From IMG/VR virus record IMGVR_UViG_3300015245_000075, positions 1 through 24,476 of that record: a stretch of 24,476 nt of DNA; one strand, written 5' to 3'. Each line of letters begins with the position of its first letter. Position 1 is the stretch's first letter. Below are positions 15,844 through 21,956 of the stretch, piece after piece. Both the position numbers and the translations under genes were made by a program. Source of the DNA: a virus. The notes under the pieces were generated by a model that searched no databases, was not told the DNA's origin, and was given only the letters and a program-made list of their open reading frames with translations.

Positions 15844-16301
15844 TTTGCCTCGTACTTCTGAGCTGTAGCAGCAACCCATTTTGCGTCACTGAGTGCATGG
15901 TGATCATCACCATCCGGCTGCTTCACATCTTTATGGCCGTTCATGTCCAGCCATTGACGAAGATCATAACAGATCATCGGCCACCCTTTCGGAAGGTCCA
16001 TCATCGTGCCGAATAACTGGCAGAGAACAACCCAATCATAATCGGCGTAGTAAGCCCAAAACTCAGGCTTGTCGCCAGCGAACTGTCGAACCGTTGCGGC
16101 TATTTCCGATCGCGTCGCACCGTGATTCAGCCAATCCAAATGCACGATAACGTTGTGCTGAACCCAATCACCGCCGCGCGATAGATCGGCCTCGTTGTTT
16201 TCGAGATAGAACGTCGCGCCATCCTCCCGCACCATGCCGATGCTCAAAAGGTCAATGGTTTTGCCGTCCTCAATGAATTCAGTATCGAAAAATACGCGCA
16301 T
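15834..16301 (-). CDS. 3'-5' exonuclease, Rv2179c-like (DEDDh)
   Basis: The 155-residue product matches the Rv2179c-like 3'-5' exoribonuclease family in length and motifs. FFDTEF supplies D6 and E8. LLSIGMVREDG is the usual second strand. ADYDW (D87/D89) is motif II and HHALSDAKW (H134, D139) motif III, so the acidic residues and the histidine needed for two-metal catalysis are all present. The family trims RNA or DNA 3' ends; its role in this phage is unknown. AAGGA lies 10 bases before the ATG, within the short segment between this gene and the divergent HNH gene. Upstream coupling is lost because the HNH gene separates it from the scaffold. It overlaps the endonuclease VII start by 10 bases. 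Confidence 0.88.
   Translation of the reverse strand: MRVFFDTEFIEDGKTIDLLSIGMVREDGATFYLENNEADLSRGGDWVQHNVIVHLDWLNHGATRSEIAATVRQFAGDKPEFWAYYADYDWVVLCQLFGTMMDLPKGWPMICYDLRQWLDMNGHKDVKQPDGDDHHALSDAKWVAATAQKYEAKCL
16276..16289. repeat. Direct repeat, left copy, flanking HNH gene
   Basis: The plus-strand sequence AATTCAGTATCGAA matches AATTCGGTATCGAA at 16836-16849 at 13 of 14 positions, in the same orientation. On the minus strand both encode F-D-T-E-(F) of the exonuclease start. This copy lies in the complete exonuclease. The pair flanks the opposite-strand HNH gene at a spacing of 560 bases. Confidence 0.7.
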
Positions 16302-16318
16302 CGGATATATTTCCTTTT

Positions 16319-16837
16319 ATGATTTGCAAAACGCCAAACTGCGAAAGACCAATCCACAATAAGCGCCTAGCGCTTTGTAAGCGCTGTTATTCCTACAAAT
16401 GGGCGATCGAGCGGGAGGCTTCCGACGCACCAAAATGCTCCATAGGAGATTGCCAATCCGTCGCTAGAGTTAAGGGATTATGCTTCATCCATTACAAGCG
16501 AGCGCGCCGTAACGGCGGAGACCCGTTGGCTGCGCCCGGACGAGGCTCCCCGGGAAAACGTCGCGGTATTCGCAGCATGAAGGGTGAATATATCACCAAC
16601 TCTGGTTATCGCCGGATCCGAACACCAGATGGCAAGTGGATTGACGAACATCGACATGTGGTCGAGATCAAACTTGGTCGAGAGTTGTTGCCAAGCGAAA
16701 ACGTACACCATATAGACGGCAGCAAACTGAATAACGATCCTGAAAATCTTGAATTGTGGATCAAGCCGCAGCCATCTGGCGTGCGGATTGAAGACGCGAT
16801 CACTTGGGCACGCGAGATCATCAGAAGATATACATAA
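16319..16837 (+). CDS. HNH homing endonuclease with N-terminal zinc knuckles, opposite strand
   Basis: This is the only well-supported plus-strand gene in the window. The 172-residue product starts with two cysteine pairs plus partners (CKTPNC...CKRC and CSIGDC...CFIH), which look like zinc-binding DNA-contact modules. The linker is basic. The HNH core follows: EHRHVVEIKLGRELL, VHHIDGSKLNNDPENLEL. Such proteins nick or cut DNA at one site and drive copying of their own gene. The surrounding DNA is visibly AT-richer than the flanking scaffold gene (27 of 60 bases are G or C at 16321-16380). No Shine-Dalgarno is seen before the ATG, so expression may be weak or leaderless. The gene sits between direct repeats made from exonuclease codons. 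Confidence 0.85.
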   Translation: MICKTPNCERPIHNKRLALCKRCYSYKWAIEREASDAPKCSIGDCQSVARVKGLCFIHYKRARRNGGDPLAAPGRGSPGKRRGIRSMKGEYITNSGYRRIRTPDGKWIDEHRHVVEIKLGRELLPSENVHHIDGSKLNNDPENLELWIKPQPSGVRIEDAITWAREIIRRYT

Positions 16838-16849
16838 TTCGGTATCGAA
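16836..16849. repeat. Direct repeat, right copy, flanking HNH gene
   Basis: This is the second copy of the 14-bp repeat (AATTCGGTATCGAA on the plus strand). It overlaps the last two bases of the HNH stop codon and lies in the 8-codon exonuclease remnant. It marks one insertion boundary: exonuclease-like coding sequence on one side, HNH sequence on the other. Confidence 0.7.
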
Positions 16850-16861
16850 CCAGATTCTCAT
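16838..16861 (-). pseudogene. 5' remnant of an exonuclease gene (8 codons)
   Basis: Immediately at the scaffold stop (ATGA at 16861-16858) a frame begins MRIWFDTE. The complete exonuclease 560 bases further on begins MRVFFDTEF. MR-[FW]-DTE is the start of the Rv2179c-like 3'-5' exonuclease family, with catalytic Asp and Glu. Homology stops exactly where the opposite-strand HNH gene ends: its TAA, read in reverse, forms the next codon, TTA. From there the frame runs antisense through the HNH gene to 16478 without any exonuclease resemblance. I read this as the front end of the original exonuclease gene, still coupled to the scaffold as other genes in the operon are coupled to each other. Confidence 0.7.
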
Positions 16862-18102
16862 TGCGGCACCTTGCCCATCATCCGGTCAAACTGATCCTTG
16901 GGGATGCTGTCGTAATACCGCTCGAATTCCTCCGGCGACATATCCGCGATGCGCTGCGGCGTCATATTGGCCCCAGGCGATCCGCCAGCGTCCGAAAGTG
17001 AGCGCGAGGCTTCCAGATTGTCCCGCACGGCGTTCAGTTGGTCCTTGACGGATGGCTGTTTCCCGCCAGCCGCAGGGGCCGCAGAGCCGTTGCCGGGCTT
17101 GGCCGCACCATTCCCGCCCCGGGCAGCCGCAGCCGCCTCAGCGGCCCCGCCATCAGCCTCAGCGGCCGCCTTGGGCTTCCACCCTCGAGCCTTGGCGAGA
17201 TTGGCGATCACGGCCGCGGGCGACCGGCCAGCGCCGATGGCCTGCCGAGCGACCAAAAGCTGCTCGTTCATGAACGTGCGCTGGATATTTTGGGATAGTT
17301 CCGCCTGTTCCTTCGGCGTCAACGTCGCGCACTGGGCCACGTCGTTGATATCGATATTCGCGAAGATATGCCCGAGTTCGGTGAACCTGGTCTCCCGCAG
17401 ATGCACGAATGCGTCGGTAAAGGTTGGGTCTGCCGCGACCGTGCGGCTGATATCGGCATCAAGGTCCTGCATGACCTGCCGCTCCTCGGTTTCGGCGGCC
17501 GAAACCTCTTGCTGCTTCTTCTGGCCGCCCTTGATCTCGTCTAGTTCCTTCCGGAACTGGCGGTTTTCCCATTGGGTATGCCCAATCGGGTCCTCATCGG
17601 CGTTCGGTTCCGGATCAGCAGGTTCCGCAGCGGCGGCCGCTGGCGCTGGCTTGGCCTGAATGGCCTCAAGCAGCATCTTCGTTCGCTCGTCCAGCCGCAG
17701 GCGGTCCTCTCGCTCCTTCTTGGTCTCATTGCGAGCGCCGTCGAGTAGCGCCTGCAGATCGGTACGGGCCTTCTCGGCTTTGGCGAGTTCCTTCTGGTGC
17801 CGGCCATAGCTGATCGTCTTGGGTTTGCGCTGGGTGCCGTCGGCAGCGGCAGGTTCGCGCTCTCCAGGCGCGGCGTCGCCATCGGCAGGCTCGCCCTCAA
17901 TTGGCTCATCGTCCGGGTCTGCATCCGGGTCGGGATCAATGGGCCCACCGGATGGGTCAACGTTGCCGCCCTCCGGCGTGCCACCCTCGCCTGCCTGCAT
18001 GGCGTCAAGCTGCGCCTGCTCCTCAGCCGTCAGGCCGTCGATCGGGGCCGGACCGGACGACGCGCCTTGATCGGTATCGGGGAGTTTCTCGGGGTTAACC
18101 AT
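16858..18102 (-). CDS. Scaffolding protein
   Basis: The 414-residue protein has the composition expected of a scaffold. Residues 1-105 are acidic and disordered (DPDADPDDEPIEGEPADG). Next comes a basic helical, coiled-coil segment (SYGRHQKELAKAEKARTDL; NETKKEREDRLRLDERTKM). A Pro/Ala/Glu linker and a helical region with FVHLRETRFTELGHIFANI follow. The chain ends in a helical C-terminus, PEEFERYYDSIPKDQFDRM. P22-like phages place the scaffold after the portal, as here. It would direct procapsid assembly and leave before DNA packaging. AAGGA lies 8 bases before the ATG. The stop overlaps, as ATGA, the 5' remnant of an exonuclease gene. Confidence 0.82.
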   Translation of the reverse strand: MVNPEKLPDTDQGASSGPAPIDGLTAEEQAQLDAMQAGEGGTPEGGNVDPSGGPIDPDPDADPDDEPIEGEPADGDAAPGEREPAAADGTQRKPKTISYGRHQKELAKAEKARTDLQALLDGARNETKKEREDRLRLDERTKMLLEAIQAKPAPAAAAAEPADPEPNADEDPIGHTQWENRQFRKELDEIKGGQKKQQEVSAAETEERQVMQDLDADISRTVAADPTFTDAFVHLRETRFTELGHIFANIDINDVAQCATLTPKEQAELSQNIQRTFMNEQLLVARQAIGAGRSPAAVIANLAKARGWKPKAAAEADGGAAEAAAAARGGNGAAKPGNGSAAPAAGGKQPSVKDQLNAVRDNLEASRSLSDAGGSPGANMTPQRIADMSPEEFERYYDSIPKDQFDRMMGKVPQ

Positions 18103-18319
18103 TTGATGCGTCCTTCACCGGCTCGAAATTGTCCGCGAAGTATTTGGCGGCGACCAACCATTTATCGTCATGGTTTGCCGGGTTGCGAGTGATCATGTCG
18201 CCGTCTTTCGGCGATCCCGCCTCTTTATCCGGCGCAGACACGCTCACGCGCGCCATATCGAATCCCGGCACCCACCGTGCCATTTCCGCTATTTGAGTTC
18301 GGCGATATTGCTTAAACAT
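18095..18319 (-). CDS. Conserved phage hypothetical protein, 74 aa
   Basis: The frame is open much further upstream, but the gene begins at the ATG at 18319. That ATG overlaps the preceding stop (TAATG) and has GGAGAG 7 bases upstream. The sequence MFKQYRRTQIAEMARWVPG, then GSPKDGDMITRNPANHDDKW, then VAAKYFADNFEPV resembles a small protein found beside portal/scaffold genes in many phages. The recurring features are the opening F..YRRTQIAEMR and the phrase GDMI.RNP.NH.D.WLV...YF..NFE. The function of that family is not known to me. The gene overlaps the scaffold start by 8 bases. Confidence 0.75.
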   Translation of the reverse strand: MFKQYRRTQIAEMARWVPGFDMARVSVSAPDKEAGSPKDGDMITRNPANHDDKWLVAAKYFADNFEPVKDASNG

Positions 18320-18702
18320 TACGATGCTCTCCGTTGATGCGACGCAGATTTTATATGATTTCCGATTTTCGACCAAGTGGCAGGGTCGAGCGGCCCCTCC
18401 ACAAGCGTTTGCGTGCTGTCGAAGTCCCGCAATAGAACCTCGCCGAGCGGCGGCCGCTCCATCGACGAGTAAACCAGGATTTCCCACGGCTTGAACAATA
18501 GCCGGACCTGTTCGAGGTATTTTCCCCGCCCCTCGCGTTCTTCCATCATCCGCCGACGGTCGCGATATTCGGCATTCGACGGGATGGCGGGCATCCGCTC
18601 CGGATCGGCAATCGTCACGCGGTCCCAGCGGTATAGGCCGACTAGTTCGGCGGCGAAGAAGTCTTGCGCATGGCGAAGTAGAGCGGAGTGGGAGCGGATC
18701 AT
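18319..18702 (-). CDS. Hypothetical phage protein, 127 aa
   Basis: The product is a soluble 127-residue protein rich in charged residues, beginning MIRSHSALLRHAQDFFAAEL and containing RDRRRMMEEREGRGKYLEQV, a strongly helical basic/acidic stretch. It then has a compact region with KPWEILVYSS and DPATWSKIGNHIKS. The start codon overlaps the previous stop (ATGA). The stop TAA overlaps the next ATG (TAATG at 18321-18317). No family is recognised. Its place in the portal-scaffold cluster suggests a minor head-assembly role, which is inference. Confidence 0.7.
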   Translation of the reverse strand: MIRSHSALLRHAQDFFAAELVGLYRWDRVTIADPERMPAIPSNAEYRDRRRMMEEREGRGKYLEQVRLLFKPWEILVYSSMERPPLGEVLLRDFDSTQTLVEGPLDPATWSKIGNHIKSASHQRRAS

Positions 18703-18920
18703 TTTTCACCGATAGTCGGCGATTTTCTCAATTCCAAGATTGCGTCCGGAACTTCGCTGGTGCGGCCTCGTGCAATTAGACCTTCGGCCAGTTTAGCGGC
18801 CACGGTAAGGGCATCATTTGCTAACCCTTCCATATGGTGTCCAGCATATTCGCTCAACACATATAGCTTACCGTCTATCGTGCGGTAATATCGTGGATCG
18901 TTGATAACGATGACATTCAT
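18699..18920 (-). CDS. Small hypothetical protein between portal and scaffold
   Basis: The 73-residue product begins MNVIVINDPRYYRTIDGK. Its ATG overlaps the portal stop (ATGA) and its own stop overlaps the next start in the same way. The N-terminal half looks like beta strands, and the second half (NDALTVAAKLAEGLIARGR) is an amphipathic helix. There are no cysteines, membrane segments or recognisable catalytic motifs. Coupling to the portal makes it a real gene with a likely structural or assembly accessory function, but the role cannot be told from sequence. Confidence 0.7.
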   Translation of the reverse strand: MNVIVINDPRYYRTIDGKLYVLSEYAGHHMEGLANDALTVAAKLAEGLIARGRTSEVPDAILELRKSPTIGEK

Positions 18921-21310
18921 TTGGTCGCGGCCTGTTTGTTCGGGTCAACAATCGGCGTCCGCGCCGCGACCATCCCCGCAACCCGCTTCTGGAACGCCGC
19001 AGCCAAATCGTGGTGAACGCCACCCGTCGCCGCCATGTGGTCGGTCAGCGCCCCGACGCGGTTCGTGTGCATCTTGTCTGTCGCCTCAATGTGCTTCGTC
19101 CGCGCGTTGAGGATATCCACCGCGCTTGATGCCGTGTCGTGGTGAATTCCCGCCGCCTCCCGCGCCGCCTTGGCGTGGATCAGGCCGACCTCGGCATCGC
19201 CCTTCTTGGCGTCGATCAGGAGTTTGCCGCGCTGCAGCGCGTTGTCGTGCTGCATATTCTGCGCAATCGCCAAATCATAGGCTGCCGTGCCCTGCTGCGC
19301 CCCGGCCTTGGCGTTGTTCATGTTCGCAATCGAGTCGTCCTTGCTGATCTCGGCCAGAACCTTCGCAACCATCAATTCCTTGGCCTTCTGCTGTTCCGCA
19401 GCCTTCGCCGGGTTGGGCGGCGTGGTCACGATGCGCTTGAACGCGGCGACCAGCGGCGCCGGCAGCGGCGAGTATTCGAGGATCATCGCCAGCAACTCGG
19501 GCTGGGTAACGAGCTGATCCTTGAACATCGGCAATAGCGACGAAATAATCAGCCAGTTCGCCTCTTTCTGGTTCGGCGAGGTCGGCGCGTCGTCAACCGT
19601 CACATCGTATTCTCCGGCCGTGACATCCTTCGCCAGCCGCACCGCGCCGGTATACTGCGGCCCGACAATCCGGATAATCCGCCCGTCGCTCATGCGGGTC
19701 TGAATCACGTTCAGCCGCATCCGGCCCAATATCTTCCGGTATCGCCGCAGCGCATCGAACAGCGTCGCCAGCACCGTCATGCCGGCCTGCTTGCGCATCG
19801 CCTCCACAACGCCCGGGTTCTGCATGTCCTGCTGGCCAAGCAACTCGAAATTGACCCCAGTAACCTGCGGGATGGCCGTTACCGCATATTGTAGTAGCGC
19901 CACATAGGCTGCCGCGTCGCCCTTGCCGGGCTTCTCCATGATCTTCGGCCGCTGCCCGCTCAGAGCGCCGTTCTTGAGCCAGGTAATCGTATCGGCGAGC
20001 GCATAGCCTTCCTCGGCTTCCAACTCGTCGTCAAAGGCATCCCGCTCCGCCAAGATACCGCCCTTGGCCGTGGAGTTCATGATGTGCATGACCTGCGCCA
20101 TGAACTTGTTCGCCCACATCTGCGGATCGCGCACCACCCGCGTCAAGCCGAACCACATCCGCTTCTTGGCGTCCCACTCGCCGGTAATGACGCCCCAGCT
20201 AAATTGCTGGCCCAGCGGGGCATTGCCGCCGCCGAGGTATTCATTCCCGAGGAACGCCTGCTTATAGGCCCGCTTGGTCATCTTCACGCCGTCGAGCCGG
20301 GGCTGGCCAGACAATCGGCGCATCCGGTCAAGCAGTCGGTATTCCTTCGGTGACATCTCGACCATTTCCTGCGATTGCTCGTCGGCAACCATGTAATACG
20401 GCTCCCGCTCCCACCACTGCATACAGACGATCGTAACCTCGTTGGTATCGTCCCAATCCAGATACGAATTCTTGCCGTCGCGGATGCGCTTTTCCTCGAT
20501 CGACCGAGGCCCGCTATCGTAATAAATCCCAGCATCCGCCCATGAGGCATCCAGCGCGCGGCGCGACTTGCCGGGGAACATCTGCATGGCGTCCGAAAGC
20601 GGCATCCGCCGAACCCGCGCCATGCGCCGGGCGTCAACGAGGTTCTTTTTCTTGGCCGTCCGGTCCCAGAAGAATTCCCGGCAGTCGAATTCCTCCTCAA
20701 CGTATTTCCCCTTAGCCCCGTACTCATAGGTCCAGCGGGATTCCGTCACGCCAATCCCCGTAATGGCGCATTTCTGGAACGCCTCCGACTGCTCATCCTC
20801 GCCGTCGCACTTCTGCCCCATCCACTTCGATGTACCCGATAGGATTTCCGAAACCATCGTGTCGTCGTTCTCCTCGGGCAGAAACACGATCTCATGCCGC
20901 CCGTTGATCTCCATGCCCGCGATGGCCTTGATGATCGTCAGAACCCGGTTGAAAACAACGTGAGGCCGGTTCGCGGCGTCAAGGATGGCCTTGTCCTCAT
21001 CGGTCAATTGCTCGCCCGCGACGAAGCCGAGATCATCCGTGGCCTGCGAGCGCCATGTGGCCGTCGCATCCGCGTCCGAATACCACCACCGCTGCAGAAT
21101 CATGAACTTGTCGCGCGGGCCGAGCAGGGAAACCGGCCGGGCCTGGATATCGTCGGCGTCGGTCGCCGAACTCTCGGAATTCCAATCATCTGCGTCTTTG
21201 TCGATGGATTTGCCGCCATTCTCGCCCGTAAAATAGCTGTCCCCACGGTCGGTTATGTCGTGATACTCAATATCATCAATCGTTTCACGGAGTGCGGGGA
21301 CACGCGCCAT
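18917..21310 (-). CDS. Portal protein, P22 type
   Basis: The 797-residue product has the size and layout of P22-family portals (P22 gp1 is about 725). The N-terminal region is acidic and disordered. The portal core includes WRSQATDDLGFVAGEQL, RPHVVFNRVLTIIKAIAGME and DCREFFWDRTAKK. The central segment, FSWGVITGEWDAKKRMWFG followed by RVVRDPQMWANKF, matches the family's P...ITG..D....G..R..kDpQ..N pattern. The C-terminal 200 residues are Ala/Lys/Gln-rich and helical, as expected for the barrel or clip extension. Twelve copies would form the vertex through which DNA is packaged and ejected. The Shine-Dalgarno is weak (GAG at -8). The stop overlaps the next gene as ATGA. Confidence 0.93.
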   Translation of the reverse strand: MARVPALRETIDDIEYHDITDRGDSYFTGENGGKSIDKDADDWNSESSATDADDIQARPVSLLGPRDKFMILQRWWYSDADATATWRSQATDDLGFVAGEQLTDEDKAILDAANRPHVVFNRVLTIIKAIAGMEINGRHEIVFLPEENDDTMVSEILSGTSKWMGQKCDGEDEQSEAFQKCAITGIGVTESRWTYEYGAKGKYVEEEFDCREFFWDRTAKKKNLVDARRMARVRRMPLSDAMQMFPGKSRRALDASWADAGIYYDSGPRSIEEKRIRDGKNSYLDWDDTNEVTIVCMQWWEREPYYMVADEQSQEMVEMSPKEYRLLDRMRRLSGQPRLDGVKMTKRAYKQAFLGNEYLGGGNAPLGQQFSWGVITGEWDAKKRMWFGLTRVVRDPQMWANKFMAQVMHIMNSTAKGGILAERDAFDDELEAEEGYALADTITWLKNGALSGQRPKIMEKPGKGDAAAYVALLQYAVTAIPQVTGVNFELLGQQDMQNPGVVEAMRKQAGMTVLATLFDALRRYRKILGRMRLNVIQTRMSDGRIIRIVGPQYTGAVRLAKDVTAGEYDVTVDDAPTSPNQKEANWLIISSLLPMFKDQLVTQPELLAMILEYSPLPAPLVAAFKRIVTTPPNPAKAAEQQKAKELMVAKVLAEISKDDSIANMNNAKAGAQQGTAAYDLAIAQNMQHDNALQRGKLLIDAKKGDAEVGLIHAKAAREAAGIHHDTASSAVDILNARTKHIEATDKMHTNRVGALTDHMAATGGVHHDLAAAFQKRVAGMVAARTPIVDPNKQAATK

Positions 21311-21318
21311 CGGCTATC

Positions 21319-21855
21319 TCACTTCTTTTTGGATTTCGCCTTGGTCTTTGGTGCCGGACCCGCTGCGACGCGGAGATCATTGTTTTCCTGCTTGATCGCC
21401 CGTAGGCGATTCTCGAAGTCTTGAAGGATCGAAATAAGCGAGATTTTCGGGATATCGAAGTCGCCGAGGACGCAGGTGTACAATTCGGAAATCTGACTTT
21501 CGATCTCGTTAACCTTCGACCGCAGCCCAGCCGGCTCATCAAGCCGCTCCGCCAGAGGCCGAACCCCCTCCGGCCACTCCCAACAATGCCCGTCGTCCTT
21601 GCCTAGTCCGATCTGCTCGACGAATTGCTCGTCAACCATGTCCCCGGCGTCAATGATGACCGTGAGCATCAGCGTGTCGCGCTCGCCGTGGCCCTGCACC
21701 AACGCAGGGAATGAGGTTCGACCGTTCCGGCCGTGGCCACGCCGCATGTGGTAGACGACGGTTTGGCCGACGCCGGGTAGCCGAGGACGCGGCGCATCGG
21801 GCTGGATTTCGGCCGCAGCCTCCGGATTCGTGGTCGCCAGCAAATGCCCGCTCAT
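21319..21855 (-). CDS. Phage protein with C-terminal coiled coil, upstream of portal
   Basis: The product is 178 residues from the ATG at 21855, chosen because GGAG lies 8 bases upstream; longer in-frame starts would overlap the 26-residue ORF. The N-terminal third has a compact conserved-looking segment (VGQTVVYHMRRGHGRNGR, then TLMLTVIIDAGDMVDEQF). The middle holds DGHCWEWPEG. The C-terminal 70 residues are heptad-like (LRSKVNEIESQISEL; LQDFENRLRAIKQENNDLR) and end in a lysine-rich tail, KTKAKSKKK. The gene stops 8 bases before the portal start. I do not recognise a family. Position and coiled coil would fit a head-assembly or packaging accessory role, which is inference only. Confidence 0.75.
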   Translation of the reverse strand: MSGHLLATTNPEAAAEIQPDAPRPRLPGVGQTVVYHMRRGHGRNGRTSFPALVQGHGERDTLMLTVIIDAGDMVDEQFVEQIGLGKDDGHCWEWPEGVRPLAERLDEPAGLRSKVNEIESQISELYTCVLGDFDIPKISLISILQDFENRLRAIKQENNDLRVAAGPAPKTKAKSKKK

Positions 21856-21875
21856 ATTTGATGCTCCGTTTGATG

Positions 21876-21956
21876 CTAAATCCAGCCGTACCATTTTGCA
21901 GCCCCAATGCCAATCATGGCCCAAAGCGCGAAGTTGATGGCGATGGCACCGCGCAT
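21876..21956 (-). CDS. 26-residue hydrophobic peptide, translationally coupled
   Basis: A 26-codon ORF starts at an ATG that overlaps the stop of the glycine-rich gene (TGATG at 21958-21954) and ends with TAG at 21876, 20 bases before the next start. The peptide begins MRGAIAINFALWAMIGIGAA and ends KWYGWI, one likely membrane-spanning helix with aromatic residues at its C-terminal end. No separate Shine-Dalgarno is seen, so it would depend on coupling. The same stop-start junction recurs throughout this operon, which supports it being a gene; the length alone does not. The function is unknown. Confidence 0.4.
   Translation of the reverse strand: MRGAIAINFALWAMIGIGAAKWYGWI

Larger units (their letters stand above)
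15386..16837. mobile_element. Composite endonuclease-bearing insert within an exonuclease gene
   Basis: The interval lies between the 5' remnant (ending 16838) and the 3' remnant (starting 15385) of an exonuclease gene. It contains an HNH gene on the plus strand, a complete exonuclease on the minus strand and an endonuclease VII-like gene on the minus strand. The outer junctions are ordinary operon junctions: ATGA with the scaffold, and TAA directly followed by ATG before the next gene. This implies that a single exonuclease gene once occupied the slot. It may be one cassette or two separate insertions. Interpretation as a mobile unit is inference from architecture. Confidence 0.55.

Noticed and set aside
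18095-18709. 204-codon minus-strand frame
   Set aside because: Only the last 74 codons look like a protein and have a proper start (GGAGAG, TAATG). The front is an Arg/Pro-rich out-of-frame reading of the 127-residue gene.
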